DNA of 64,000 bases from Shewanella sp. 1CM18E (GCF_023161665.1 NZ_JALNTW010000004.1:87182-151181); one strand, 5' to 3'; counted from the stretch's first letter, positions 27,710 to 37,595 are shown. Notes: generated by a model not told the origin, from the sequence alone. Numbers and translations are program-made.

Positions 27710-27741
27710 AATAAAAAGCGAGCTCCTGACAGCTCGCTTTT
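27710..27741 (-). terminator. Orphan rho-independent terminator
   Basis: The stem AAAAGCGAGCT / AGCTCGCTTTT (11 bp, perfect, loop of six) is followed on the minus strand by TTTTTATTTTG. It lies upstream of ldhA, so it either insulates ldhA or ends an unrecognised short minus-strand RNA. Confidence 0.7.
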
Positions 27742-27855
27742 CAGCTTAATTATTAAATAAATCTGTATAGAGAAAGGATACGTTCTCAAGATTATTTAAG
27801 TCAGTGCAGCAATTGGTTGAGCATGAAAATACCAATTACGGCAAGGAGTAAGCAT

Positions 27856-27939
27856 ATGTTTATTAGCATAACAGTATCTATTAAGAGGTATAGATATCTG
27901 CTTCACAAAATTACGCGAAATCAAATGAGTAGTAATTAA
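27856..27939 (+). CDS. Candidate 27-residue small protein
   Basis: AAGGAG lies seven bases before an ATG that opens a 27-codon frame starting MFISITVSIKRYRYL, basic and partly hydrophobic. The ribosome-binding site is as good as any in the window, but the frame is short, no family is recognised and no promoter is clear. It could be a leader peptide for the downstream membrane-protein operon. Confidence 0.25.
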   Translation: MFISITVSIKRYRYLLHKITRNQMSSN

Positions 27940-28058
27940 ACGAGCTTTTTTTAACCTCCTCAGTCAGTTGCTGTTGGAGCTTGTGATCACTGAGCACTTT
28001 TTAATTAGTAAATACCTGATAAAATTTATCAACACGTCATCGCCCAAGAATCTTCAAA

Positions 28059-28469
28059 ATGGCTAGAAAAGAACTAACAGAAAAACAATTTATAGTGCAT
28101 CGCCTTTCAAAAACCGCTCTTCGAGCGATTCACATCTTAGGGATCACTGGGGCTGGCGGTGGTATTTTACTGAATGTGCCTCAAGAGCAATGGCTAACCT
28201 ACTGGATTATGGCCATGGCTACGGGCTCTGTCTTAATGGTGTGGGAAATTGTCCGCGACTGGCGCTGGCTTATCCAACTAAAAGGTGTACTCACATTAGT
28301 TAAAATTGGCCTATTGTTGCTATTTATCCCGCTTGCTAACTATAAGCCCGAGCTATTGGTCACTATCGTGTTACTCTCAGTCATCGTATCTCATGGACCT
28401 TCGGGTTTACGCCACTTTTCAGTGGTGCATGGGCGTAGCATTAAAACCAAAAAAGAAGTAAAAGGCTAA
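28059..28469 (+). CDS. Conserved small membrane protein, unknown function
   Basis: This 136-residue protein has a basic N terminus and about four hydrophobic segments (23-40, 47-64, 75-92, 97-112). A distinctive HGPSGLRHFSVVHGR motif (112-126) follows the last helix. I do not recognise the family. It is only three bases upstream of the methyltransferase gene, so the two are cotranscribed. Confidence 0.65.
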   Translation: MARKELTEKQFIVHRLSKTALRAIHILGITGAGGGILLNVPQEQWLTYWIMAMATGSVLMVWEIVRDWRWLIQLKGVLTLVKIGLLLLFIPLANYKPELLVTIVLLSVIVSHGPSGLRHFSVVHGRSIKTKKEVKG

Positions 28470-28472
28470 AAC

Positions 28473-28997
28473 ATGAATAATGCAGAGCTCATTACTCAGT
28501 TTGATAAACTGTTAGACAAGATCCCAAGTAGCTTTAGAGTATTAGATCTTGCTTGTGGTAGTGGGCGTAACGGCGCATGGTTCACTAATAATGGCTGTGC
28601 GGTGACTTATCTGGATCAAGATTTATCGCGACTTGAACTAAGCAACTTAGCACCTGCAAACACAGAGTTGCTTGAATGGAACTTAGAAGATGGTAGCGCC
28701 TCAGAACTAGCTAAAAATCAATATGACATAGTATTGGTATTTAATTACCTACACCGCACGCTCTTCCCTCAAATTATTGAAGCGATTAAGCCCGGTGGCT
28801 ACATTATTTACGAAACGTTTACCGAACAACAAGCTGAAATAGGCAGACCACGAAACCCAAACTTTTTACTGAAAACGGGTGAATTAAAAGCAATATTTGC
28901 TAACTGGGACTGCCTGCATTACGCTGAAGATCTATTCGGCGAATTACCTTCGGCAAGTTATAAAGCGCAGCTTATCGCGCAAAAGCCAAAGGAATAA
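28473..28997 (+). CDS. SAM-dependent methyltransferase, TehB-like
   Basis: This 174-residue class I methyltransferase has the SAM motif VLDLACGSGRNG (23-34). The following acidic strand is TYLDQDLSRL, and YDIVLVFNYLHR is motif IV. It resembles TehB/Tam-type small-molecule methyltransferases, but the substrate cannot be told. It follows the membrane protein gene after three bases, which suggests one operon. Confidence 0.75.
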   Translation: MNNAELITQFDKLLDKIPSSFRVLDLACGSGRNGAWFTNNGCAVTYLDQDLSRLELSNLAPANTELLEWNLEDGSASELAKNQYDIVLVFNYLHRTLFPQIIEAIKPGGYIIYETFTEQQAEIGRPRNPNFLLKTGELKAIFANWDCLHYAEDLFGELPSASYKAQLIAQKPKE

Positions 28998-29046
28998 AGC
29001 CTATTAGATGATGTAGTACTCACTCAGCATAAAATAGAGGCCTAGT

Positions 29047-29337
29047 ATGTTTCCATACCCAGAGCAATATCGAGTCGCACTTCCGCCGATAATCACTGGC
29101 TTAATGGTGGTCTGGGCGCTAATAAGCCGACTTATATTTGGTGATGCAAGTGTACTAAGTCTTTACCCGCTACTAACCCTATTCCCAATTGTTATCTTTT
29201 TACATGGCATGCTCATTTGGGATGCCAGAAGTATGGGACGACTCGATCAGTCATTTTACGCCCTAATCCACTCTGCACTCGCCTTCGTGGTGTGGACTTT
29301 TGCAATAATGCACGTTAACGGCAATAGCTTTTCATAA
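29047..29337 (+). CDS. Small membrane protein, unknown function
   Basis: This 96-residue protein has three hydrophobic segments (about 13-33, 40-60, 72-90) and no recognised motif. It lies 49 bases after the methyltransferase gene on the same strand and may be the last gene of that operon. Confidence 0.55.
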   Translation: MFPYPEQYRVALPPIITGLMVVWALISRLIFGDASVLSLYPLLTLFPIVIFLHGMLIWDARSMGRLDQSFYALIHSALAFVVWTFAIMHVNGNSFS

Positions 29338-29443
29338 CCTCTGCGGCACAGCGTTAACTAACGTTAGATTTATCGGCAAATCTGCTTGCATGCATAAGCG
29401 CCTAAGAGGTATCTTTGCCGCGCATTTTTAATAAGGTTGCCTC

Positions 29444-30121
29444 ATGACTGATTTTGTCTACTCTCCGCCGACTTCGCCTTGGCTTGAAATCCTCCATCAA
29501 GATAAAGATATCATGGTGGTCAATAAGCCATCGGGTCTTTTATCTGTACCAGGACGAGATCCGGCGCACGCAGACAGTACTTATACTCGAGTGCTCGCAG
29601 AGTTCCCACATGCCAAAATCGTCCACCGCTTAGACATGGCAACCTCAGGGGTTATCGTGGTGGCGTTAATCCGCAGTGCTGAATCTGAGCTAAAACGCCA
29701 ATTTAGAGATAGAGAAACCCAAAAAACCTACTACGCGCGAGTCGCAGGTCATGTAAAACAATCTCATGGAACGGTGAACTTACCGCTAATTTGTGACTGG
29801 CCAAATCGCCCGAAGCAAAAAGTCGACCATAAGATAGGTAAAGCCTCAGAAACTCACTATGAAGTGATTAGCTACGGTAAACGCTCGACTTTAGTTAAGC
29901 TCACACCTATTACTGGTCGCTCTCATCAACTGCGGGTACATATGATGGCATTAGGGCATCCGATTTTGGGTGATAACTTTTATGCCGATCCATTAGCTAA
30001 GCGTTTAGCACCTAGACTATTACTGCACGCACAGTCACTAACGATTAGCCACCCTTACACTAAAGAGCCAATGACCTTTAGTTGTGATGCACCATTTATG
30101 CACGCCGAAGGTGAGCAATAA
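29444..30121 (+). CDS. rluA: Dual-specificity pseudouridine synthase RluA
   Basis: RluA makes pseudouridine 746 in 23S rRNA and pseudouridine 32 in tRNAs. The 225-residue protein aligns closely with E. coli RluA: VVNKPSGLLSVPGR, catalytic VHRLDMATSG with Asp64, the PLICDWPNRPKQKV segment and PITGRSHQLRVHM. It has no S4 domain, as expected. It is a single gene with its own terminator. Confidence 0.95.
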   Translation: MTDFVYSPPTSPWLEILHQDKDIMVVNKPSGLLSVPGRDPAHADSTYTRVLAEFPHAKIVHRLDMATSGVIVVALIRSAESELKRQFRDRETQKTYYARVAGHVKQSHGTVNLPLICDWPNRPKQKVDHKIGKASETHYEVISYGKRSTLVKLTPITGRSHQLRVHMMALGHPILGDNFYADPLAKRLAPRLLLHAQSLTISHPYTKEPMTFSCDAPFMHAEGEQ

Positions 30122-30144
30122 CCCCATTTATATAATTAAGATAA

Positions 30145-30178
30145 ACAAAAGCACCAGCAACTATTTTGGTGCTTTTGT
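30145..30178 (+). terminator. rluA terminator
   Basis: The stem ACAAAAGCACCA / TGGTGCTTTTGT lies 24 bases past the stop, with a T run in the descending arm. Confidence 0.8.
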
Positions 30179-30337
30179 ATTTGTAATCCGCTCTAACTTC
30201 TCCGAACTTTAAAGCTCGTTTCACCAAATAAGTTAGCCACAGTACTTTATAGCCACGTTATTTGATAAATCAGTAGAATATTGTGCATAAAATACGTAAA
30301 TTACTTACCTAACCAATAAGCAAACGGCATATTTATT

Positions 30338-30799
30338 ATGGAAGCCCCATTTCAAAGAGATTCTCTCGATAACCAAATTCTATCAGCCTTAATGAAAGAG
30401 GCGAGAACGCCTTTTGCCGAGCTAGCCAAACGCTTTGGTGTTAGTGCGGGTACTATCCATGTTCGCGTAGAGAAGATGAAACAAGCCGGCATTATTACTG
30501 GTGCACAGATCACCGTTAACCCTAAGGCACTCGGTTACGATGTATGTTGTTTTATTGGTATTAACTTAAAAAGTGCTGGTGACTACCCAGCTGCAATCTC
30601 TAAGTTAAACGCACTAGAAGAAGTAGTTGAAGCCTATTACACCACAGGTAACTACAGTGTATTTGTAAAGGTAATGTGCCAATCCATTGATGGACTGCAG
30701 CATGTATTGATTAACCGTATTCAGTCAATTGATGAAATTCAATCAACAGAAACCTTGATTAGCTTACAAAACCCGATTGTACGGGCGGTTAAGCCTTAG
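30338..30799 (+). CDS. asnC: Lrp/AsnC-family regulator AsnC
   Basis: This 153-residue transcription factor has an N-terminal winged helix (RFGVSAGTIHVRVEKM) and a C-terminal RAM ligand domain. It follows E. coli AsnC almost residue by residue, including HVRVEKMKQAGIITGA and IDEIQSTETLI. AsnC controls asnA in response to asparagine; asnA is not adjacent here, so its target must be elsewhere or it regulates itself. Confidence 0.93.
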   Translation: MEAPFQRDSLDNQILSALMKEARTPFAELAKRFGVSAGTIHVRVEKMKQAGIITGAQITVNPKALGYDVCCFIGINLKSAGDYPAAISKLNALEEVVEAYYTTGNYSVFVKVMCQSIDGLQHVLINRIQSIDEIQSTETLISLQNPIVRAVKP

Positions 30800-30844
30800 G
30801 TAAGCGGCTTTGCATTCGCTCCAAAATAGATATGACAAAAATAA

Positions 30845-30870
30845 AAAAGGCTAACATTTGTTAGCCTTTT
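30845..30870. terminator. Bidirectional terminator
   Basis: The AAAAGGCTAACA / TGTTAGCCTTTT inverted repeat lies between the convergent asnC and subtilase genes, with A and T runs on both sides. Confidence 0.85.
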
Positions 30871-30887
30871 GATTATACATCTAAATA

Positions 30888-33800
30888 TTAAGCTTTCAGC
30901 TTACGACGCATCCAAACAACAGGCAGGAGTAGCAAACCAATCCAACCGATTGCCCCGCCCTTATCAAGCTCTGCAGCTTCTGATACTGAAACAACTGCAT
31001 TTGTTGTGTCTGAATTACCATTTGTATCAGTAACTGTCAGTTCAAATGATAATGTATCACCTTGACTACCGACACTTGGAGCATTAAAGCTAAATGATTC
31101 AGCTGATTTATCAAACAAAACAGTCGCACCACCAGTCTGCAACCACTCGTAAGACAATTCATCATCATTACCGTCATAAGATGCAGCGCCACTGATATTC
31201 ACAGTCAAACCTTCTGTTACCCAATCAGGAGCACTTGCCATTGCAACAGGTGCAACTTCAGTTACACCAAACTTAACAGTTTCTTCTACCATGTCGTCAC
31301 CAAGCTCATTGGTAAGCTTCATCGCATAAGCCGAACCTGCTTTAGTAGGTATTAAGTCAAAGCCAACAACCATAGCTTCGCCAGACGAAGCTTCCTGAAC
31401 GACAGTCCAGTTAATCGTATTGCCTTCTTGCACACCACCATTAGAAATGTTGGCAACTTTATGGCCTGCAGACATTTGCGCAGAGAATGAATACTCTTTG
31501 TCTTCATCGCTAAAGTTTGGCGCAACATTAAATCCTACACGACTTGCAACACCTGCTGTCATAGCGTCTGTCAGGCTATGGAAGTGAGTAACATCATTCT
31601 TACGAGTGATATTCAGAGGTACTTGAACTTCATTGCTTTGGTCACCTGAAGTCAAAATTACGATGCCTGAAGTGTTTTTATCAGTATCCCAATCGAACGT
31701 TAGGCTAAACTCACCTTCTGATTCATCAACAGCAACAGTAACGTCATCACTTAATGATTCATCAGTTGGCAAAATTGACGATATTCTCATAGTCACTTCG
31801 TCAGTAGCACCAGGAGCAGATGCTGTATAACCATCAACAACTAAATAGTAAGTACCTGCTGGTAGATTAGTAAAAGCTACCGATTCGTTTGAATCAGGAC
31901 CAGCACTACTACCAATTCTAGTGAAAGTCCCATCTAGAATACGTAAATCAACATCTGGTGCTGTTTCTGAAGAAATAGAAATAACAACGTTTGCTAATGC
32001 AGGGAAATTAAACTGCGCATAATCCAAGCCATCTTCAGGCACATTTAAAGTGATAGGCGCGACTAGATCTGTAGATTTATCATATACACCAGCCTTAATA
32101 TCAGTAAGCTCTGTAGAGACAAAACCACTATAAGTGATACTTCCGCTTGTTCTACCAGCAGTAATATCTAAACTCGCTGGTAGGTTATTAGAGCCCCCTT
32201 TAACAGCAACAGGCAATTTAACCTCTGGCATACCTTCTGCCATAAGTTTGATATTGGCAAAGTTCCAGCCAACACTTGCCGCAGAAATATCTGCAGTTAC
32301 GGTTATCTCTTGAGTTTCACCAGCTTTTAAATCAAAAGACTCTGGCATAACCGATAGCACTAAACCATCTGTCACGCCCATAGTGCTAGCTGTCCACGAA
32401 CCATCTTTGGTTGCTTTAACTGTACGTGTCCAAGTGCATTCACCAACACATTTTGCATTAGCAATAGTCGGCAAGTTAATCTGCGAAGGTTGACCGCCTA
32501 ATGCTGGGTCAGCTTTCACATAATCAACATAGCTCTCATCCATCACTAGGCCAGTTTTTGCAGCAGCTTCAACATTCGCGTAACCCGCGCCCATATCAAA
32601 GAAATCTGACGGCGTTACCCCATCATCTTTTAAAGTGTTTTGATCAGCAGTTAGCATCAATGCTGATTGTGCTTCAGCAGGCGTCCAATCAGGCTGAATG
32701 CTGGCAAGCAATGTAAGTGCACCCGCAACATGTGGACTAGCCATAGAGGTACCGCTTAAGAAACCATAATCACTTGGATCTGGGTTTTGCTTAAACGCAT
32801 CAGATTGATCATCAGCATATGCGGCAAAAATGCTCACACCAGGTGCAGCAATAGAAGGTGCAATAACATCTGGAACTGATTTGTTAGGACCACGAGAAGT
32901 GAAGCCTGCCGCAATACGCGCAAGCTTTTCGTCTTGTATCACTTCAGTACCACTAATTGTCGCCATATGATCAGCGCCACTTGCTAACCAAGCTTTAAGG
33001 GCATCACCTTTGTCAGCGTCAATGTGAATTGCTGGTAGAACATGAGCATCGGCAACAACACTTTCAGCTCCACCTTGCAAGTTTGCTAACACTAGAGCAG
33101 AAGCACCGCCAGCAAGAACATTGCGACCTTTATCTACACGAGCAATCGCACCACGGTCACATACTACGATAGTATCATCAGCAAAAGTATCAGCCGGGAA
33201 TGGCTCTAAACACTGGGCAGGATCATTATCTGGATCATTAGCATTTTCAAAATCACCAGCGTAAACAACTGAACCAGTAAACTCACCAGTCATCGCTTTA
33301 CCGGTTAGCGCTTCAGGAGCGGCTGTATCGCCACCAGTAAAGCCACCAATGTCTTTTTCAGAGAAATCACGATCGTGGGTATATGCCGCTACTGTAGTTA
33401 ACCACGGAGCATCACCTGGAGAGCCGACGGTTTCAGGGCCTGGACCTGAGTTACCTGCAGAAGTCGCAACATGAATACCAGCTTTACGTGCAGACAAGAA
33501 AGCTAGAGCATCAGCATCATTCCATGGATTGCTGCTACCACCACCAATTGAATAGTTAAGCGCATCAACGCCATTTTCTATTGCATGCTCAACAGCAAGA
33601 ACGGTTAACGAAGGCAAACATCCTGCAAAGCCAATATCATCATTTTCGCCAGGAAGACAAACTTGATAAGAAACAATATTCGCATGAGGAGCAACACCAG
33701 ACATTGATTCAAATACTACTCCAGTATCTTCACCATCAACATTTGGTACGTTAGTGTTAATTAGTACGTTACCCGCAGCGGTACCTGCGGTATGAGAGCC

Positions 33801-34688
33801 ATGTCCGTTATGATCTTCACCGTTTGCAGGAACATCAATATCATAATCTAAGTATTGATCGGTAACCGCTGGCCAGCTGTGCACACCAATCAATTTATCG
33901 TTACAAAGCTCAGGGAAATCGCTAGCACAGTTACCAGAATAAACACCTGAACCCCATGGGTTTGAGTGGTCGTAACCGTCGCCGCCAACGTCAGCAAATG
34001 ATGGGTGATCGCTATTAATACCGGTATCAATAATACCGACGATCATTCCCTCACCCTGGCTTTCAGTGCCAGTTGCTTCACCACTCCATACAGCTGGAGC
34101 TTTGATAATAGCAGGACCTGAATCAGTCATTGGTTTACGTAATATTTCACGCTGAATATTAGCAATGCCCGCTACTTTTGAAAGCTTAAGAGCTTGCTCT
34201 TGGGTCATTTCAACGACTAAACCGTTGTAGGCTAGTGTCGTTCTTTGTTTAACGTCTAGCTCGCCAAGTGCAGCATTAGCTTTTTGAATAACATTATCTT
34301 GCTGTGAAGATAGGAATGAACGGTAAGATTTTACCGCAGAACTCGTAACGTCGAGTTTACCGTTTTTACCAGGTACCTTTTCTAAAGAAGTGGCTTGAAA
34401 CCCTTCAATACCGCCTTGATAAAGTGCAACCGGGCTCTCTATTAAGCGAACGAAATAACGGTAAACGCCAGAGTCTAAATCTGCTTCTGGTGTAAAGACC
34501 GCATTTTGTCTAACCACTTGATTTTGCGAGTAAGCTGCAGACTTTGAATCGACTACAGCAATATTTGCTCTAGCTGACTCTGAGTTAATTTGAGTAATTT
34601 GTTGATTATAATCAGACTGTGTAGCTAGCGCACTAGCAGACATCGTGACTAAAGCAGTTGATACTGCTATGGCTATTTTTGTTTTCAC
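30888..34688 (-). CDS. Secreted subtilisin-like serine protease with GlyGly-CTERM tail
   Basis: This 1266-residue S8 peptidase has a signal peptide (1-22), an I9-type propeptide (about 70-180) and the catalytic triad Asp221, His296 (HGSHTAG) and Ser648 (SGTSMASPH). A PA domain (about 460-580) is inserted between the His and Ser motifs. After the protease core come beta-rich repeats, a pre-peptidase-like domain (about 830-970) and a PKD/cadherin-like domain (about 1145-1235). The C terminus GGAIGWIGLLLLP followed by WMRRKLKA is a GlyGly-CTERM sorting signal, normally cut by rhombosortase during type II secretion. Translation starts at GTG with AAGGA eight bases upstream. Two ACCTAGGCA repeats lie in the promoter region. 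Confidence 0.93.
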   Translation of the reverse strand: MKTKIAIAVSTALVTMSASALATQSDYNQQITQINSESARANIAVVDSKSAAYSQNQVVRQNAVFTPEADLDSGVYRYFVRLIESPVALYQGGIEGFQATSLEKVPGKNGKLDVTSSAVKSYRSFLSSQQDNVIQKANAALGELDVKQRTTLAYNGLVVEMTQEQALKLSKVAGIANIQREILRKPMTDSGPAIIKAPAVWSGEATGTESQGEGMIVGIIDTGINSDHPSFADVGGDGYDHSNPWGSGVYSGNCASDFPELCNDKLIGVHSWPAVTDQYLDYDIDVPANGEDHNGHGSHTAGTAAGNVLINTNVPNVDGEDTGVVFESMSGVAPHANIVSYQVCLPGENDDIGFAGCLPSLTVLAVEHAIENGVDALNYSIGGGSSNPWNDADALAFLSARKAGIHVATSAGNSGPGPETVGSPGDAPWLTTVAAYTHDRDFSEKDIGGFTGGDTAAPEALTGKAMTGEFTGSVVYAGDFENANDPDNDPAQCLEPFPADTFADDTIVVCDRGAIARVDKGRNVLAGGASALVLANLQGGAESVVADAHVLPAIHIDADKGDALKAWLASGADHMATISGTEVIQDEKLARIAAGFTSRGPNKSVPDVIAPSIAAPGVSIFAAYADDQSDAFKQNPDPSDYGFLSGTSMASPHVAGALTLLASIQPDWTPAEAQSALMLTADQNTLKDDGVTPSDFFDMGAGYANVEAAAKTGLVMDESYVDYVKADPALGGQPSQINLPTIANAKCVGECTWTRTVKATKDGSWTASTMGVTDGLVLSVMPESFDLKAGETQEITVTADISAASVGWNFANIKLMAEGMPEVKLPVAVKGGSNNLPASLDITAGRTSGSITYSGFVSTELTDIKAGVYDKSTDLVAPITLNVPEDGLDYAQFNFPALANVVISISSETAPDVDLRILDGTFTRIGSSAGPDSNESVAFTNLPAGTYYLVVDGYTASAPGATDEVTMRISSILPTDESLSDDVTVAVDESEGEFSLTFDWDTDKNTSGIVILTSGDQSNEVQVPLNITRKNDVTHFHSLTDAMTAGVASRVGFNVAPNFSDEDKEYSFSAQMSAGHKVANISNGGVQEGNTINWTVVQEASSGEAMVVGFDLIPTKAGSAYAMKLTNELGDDMVEETVKFGVTEVAPVAMASAPDWVTEGLTVNISGAASYDGNDDELSYEWLQTGGATVLFDKSAESFSFNAPSVGSQGDTLSFELTVTDTNGNSDTTNAVVSVSEAAELDKGGAIGWIGLLLLPVVWMRRKLKA

Positions 34689-34906
34689 TTGTCAATTCCT
34701 TAATACATGCAAGTTTTTATTGTTTTATCCTGCTTAAATATCACCTAGGCATTTCCAATAGAAAAATGCACTACTATACCTTCAACTCGTAGCACATATG
34801 ACCTAGGCAAAAGCATTAGTAACACAACACAAATAAGCCAGCAAACAAAAAATTTAACAATATATAAACCAAAAACACACAAAAGCATCATTTTGTAAAC
34901 GCAGGG

Positions 34907-36019
34907 TTACAGGTTAAGGTTAAACAAGTTTGTCATTACCTTATATAGCTCTGTACCTTGGTAAACCGAGGCTGAAGCGAAATGTAATATGGGTATACAA
35001 TCTTTATTCAGCACTAACTCTGTTAGCTCTTCGTGAGTTCCAAAGCGATCAAGCCTTAGAACATTTGCTAATGTCTCACCAGAATAAAGTATATGGCCGA
35101 GCTCTGCTTTGTACTCAACCATCCCTGCTATAGGTGCATGAAACTTCTTATAATCTTTAAGATAACAGCCGTACCTGGCCATATCAGCCGCTTGAACATA
35201 CTCACTAACCACACCACGTTGACTTAAATAAGCCAAAATCCCTTTGGCGTCGCTAAGCGCGTCATCCATATCGATACGTTCTTGGCTACCAAGCTCTAAC
35301 GTAAATGCCGACACAGGCACCTTCAATCCGCGTCCTTGTGAATTAGCGAACTCAGTTAATTGCCACCAAGGGCAAAAGGCAGCTTCGTCCATCGCCCCAC
35401 CAAAATCGTTAGGGATAACTAAAGTGTAAGGAATTGAAAAAAGCGAAGCGGCTGCAACATCGTATTCAGGACAATACATATGCTTACAGGATTTAGGGCC
35501 GGTATGCAGATCGATAACAATATCGGCTTGATGGGCTAGTGATTGCAGCGTTACCGCTAAACGTTTACCAGTGGTGACGCCCCACTCACTGTTAAGATGT
35601 ACATTGCATGATTCGATTAGCTGTAAACGATATGCGGCGATAAGTGCCTTATCATCTAAATGACTATGCTGCTGATACCAGCTAGCAATATCGATTTTAT
35701 GATCTAGATACTCGCGGTTCCAATTAACTCCGGTTATAGGATCGAAGCGACCAAGGGTAAACTCGCCACTTTTTTGATTAATCCCCAAAGGATTAGCCAG
35801 AGGAAGCAAAGTCACTTCCCCTTGCACATCCATTTGTTCTAGCTGTTTCATCAACTGAAAAATAACCGCATTACCTTGCACTTCAGCGCCATGCACATTG
35901 GCTTGAATAAACACCTTAGGTGCATGGCTATCTTTGCCCGCTATATGAAACACAGGCACGCTTAACGCTTGCCCCGTTGCTAACTCACCAACAGTGAGGC
36001 TCGTTTGGCTAAACTTCAT
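34907..36019 (-). CDS. Succinylglutamate desuccinylase / aspartoacylase family zinc hydrolase
   Basis: This 370-residue protein is of the AstE/AspA (M14-like) family. Zinc ligands are expected in NVHGAEVQGN (His and Glu) and DIVIDLHTG (His), with the general-base Glu in TLELGS. The N-terminal strand and C-terminal beta domain (about 285-360) are typical. The substrate is uncertain: an N-acyl amino acid or peptide. It lies about 30 bases downstream of lysC on the same strand and could be read from the lysine-riboswitch transcript, hinting at a role with lysine or a lysine-like amide. Confidence 0.82.
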   Translation of the reverse strand: MKFSQTSLTVGELATGQALSVPVFHIAGKDSHAPKVFIQANVHGAEVQGNAVIFQLMKQLEQMDVQGEVTLLPLANPLGINQKSGEFTLGRFDPITGVNWNREYLDHKIDIASWYQQHSHLDDKALIAAYRLQLIESCNVHLNSEWGVTTGKRLAVTLQSLAHQADIVIDLHTGPKSCKHMYCPEYDVAAASLFSIPYTLVIPNDFGGAMDEAAFCPWWQLTEFANSQGRGLKVPVSAFTLELGSQERIDMDDALSDAKGILAYLSQRGVVSEYVQAADMARYGCYLKDYKKFHAPIAGMVEYKAELGHILYSGETLANVLRLDRFGTHEELTELVLNKDCIPILHFASASVYQGTELYKVMTNLFNLNL

Positions 36020-36051
36020 AAAGTCTTGTGTTCCTTATAAATAGCGCTTTA

Positions 36052-37452
36052 TCAAGCTTCAAATAGGTTTTCATGTAAAGCGCGGATCACATTTCCAGCT
36101 TCAGCTTCATCCACCAAAATACATAAATTATGAGGACTCGCACCTTGGCAGATCATACGCACGTTGTAACTTTCTAATACTTCAAATACTCGGCGACAAA
36201 CCCCTGCGGTAGAAGCAATGTTGTTACCAATCACCGCAACCAGCGCTAAACCATCTTCAACACGCACGCGGCAATGTTGCGACAACTCTTGCAGTAAGGC
36301 TTCGCTTAGTAAGCCTTGACCACTTGAATCTGAACCGGTTTTATCTAGGGTTAGTGCAACGTTCACCTCTGAGGTAGTGATCAAATCAACACTGATCTTA
36401 TGCCTTGCTAGCGTGGCAAATGTCTCAGCCAAGAAGCCTTGAGCGTGAAGCATTTGCAGGCTATGCAAATTAAGTAAGGTTTGATCTCGGCGTAGTGCTA
36501 CTGCGCGATAAACGGGCTCACTTGAGACCTTATGGCGGATCCAAGTACCACCTTGTTCAGGCGCCCAACTTGATCCAACAAACACTTGAATCTTTTGTCT
36601 AACCGCAGGCAAGATAGTTGCCGGATGTAACACCTTAGCGCCAAAGGTCGCCATTTCAGCGGCTTCGTTAAAGCTAATTTCAGCTATTGGGCTAGCGTTA
36701 GGTGCAAGTCTCGGGTCAGTAGTATAAATGCCTGCTACATCGGTCCAAATCTCAACCGCATCCGCTTTTAATGCTTCAGCTAGCAAGGCTGCAGAGTAAT
36801 CACTGCCACCACGCCCAAGTGTTGTAGTATTGCCCTCACTATCTGCACCAACAAACCCTTGGGTAACGATAACTTGTGAAGCAAGTAAAGGCTGTAACTG
36901 CGCCTGTGCAAGCTCAGCAATTTGCTCAATTTGCGGCTCAGCTTTGCCGTGATGACTATCTGTTCGTAATACTTGGCGCACATCAAATGCAGTCGCACTG
37001 GCGCCCTTCTCCCGCAGTACAGCGGCAAAAAATACTGATGAGCACGCCTCACCTTGAGACAATAATTCATCTATAACGGCTTTGCTGCGAGTTAATTTAA
37101 GGCGCTCACTAAGCGTGGCGATATGACTCAAAGTACGGTCAATCTTAGCGGCAATCTCACCAGGGTTTTGCAACTTATCTAGAATTTGATATTGAATCGA
37201 CGCGATTTGCTTTATCAAAGCTTTCGATTGCTCGCTACTGTTGCCTTCTTGCGTTAAGGCAACTAATTGATTGGTAACACCGCTTGATGCACTTACTACC
37301 ACCACACGAGTTTGCGGATTGGCAATTATAATATCGGCGCATCGCTGCATGGCGTCAAAGTCAGCGACCGAGGTTCCGCCAAACTTGGCTACGGTTAAGC
37401 CTGATTGGTTTGATACTGTAGATGTAGTTTCTAACGATGATACTAAAGACAT
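36052..37452 (-). CDS. lysC: Lysine-sensitive aspartokinase III
   Basis: This enzyme phosphorylates aspartate, the first step toward lysine, threonine and methionine. The 466-residue protein has the kinase motif KFGGTSVADFDAM (from 23), the GRGGSDYSA substrate loop, and two C-terminal ACT domains that bind lysine. It is monofunctional with no homoserine dehydrogenase part. The N terminus is about 14 residues longer than in E. coli. A lysine riboswitch lies upstream and its ribosome-binding site AGGAG is locked in a hairpin, so lysine controls both enzyme activity and synthesis. Confidence 0.95.
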   Translation of the reverse strand: MSLVSSLETTSTVSNQSGLTVAKFGGTSVADFDAMQRCADIIIANPQTRVVVVSASSGVTNQLVALTQEGNSSEQSKALIKQIASIQYQILDKLQNPGEIAAKIDRTLSHIATLSERLKLTRSKAVIDELLSQGEACSSVFFAAVLREKGASATAFDVRQVLRTDSHHGKAEPQIEQIAELAQAQLQPLLASQVIVTQGFVGADSEGNTTTLGRGGSDYSAALLAEALKADAVEIWTDVAGIYTTDPRLAPNASPIAEISFNEAAEMATFGAKVLHPATILPAVRQKIQVFVGSSWAPEQGGTWIRHKVSSEPVYRAVALRRDQTLLNLHSLQMLHAQGFLAETFATLARHKISVDLITTSEVNVALTLDKTGSDSSGQGLLSEALLQELSQHCRVRVEDGLALVAVIGNNIASTAGVCRRVFEVLESYNVRMICQGASPHNLCILVDEAEAGNVIRALHENLFEA

Positions 37453-37455
37453 AGA

Positions 37456-37481
37456 GCGTTCTCCTGAGCAGCAGGAAACGC
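37456..37481 (-). promoter_or_regulatory. Hairpin sequestering the lysC ribosome-binding site
   Basis: On the minus strand the bases GCGTTTCCTG and CAGGAGAACGC pair around a 5-base loop (one bulged G), burying the AGGAG that lies just before the lysC ATG. It is the likely OFF state of the riboswitch at the level of translation. Confidence 0.65.
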
Positions 37482-37595
37482 GAAAGGTTGATTATTACTA
37501 ATTAAATTAAACACAAACATGAATAAGCTCCGAACTAACTTCGTTCGAAGAGCCTGGTGCTATGATATGCACCCCAAAAGATGGGAAACAGCGAT

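Larger units (their letters stand above)
27596..28058. other. Intergenic region with an orphan terminator and a small ORF candidate
   Basis: This region of 463 bases holds the ldhA promoter, a strong minus-oriented terminator (27710-27741) with no known gene feeding into it, and a 27-codon plus-strand ORF with a perfect Shine-Dalgarno (27856-27939). Confidence 0.5.
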
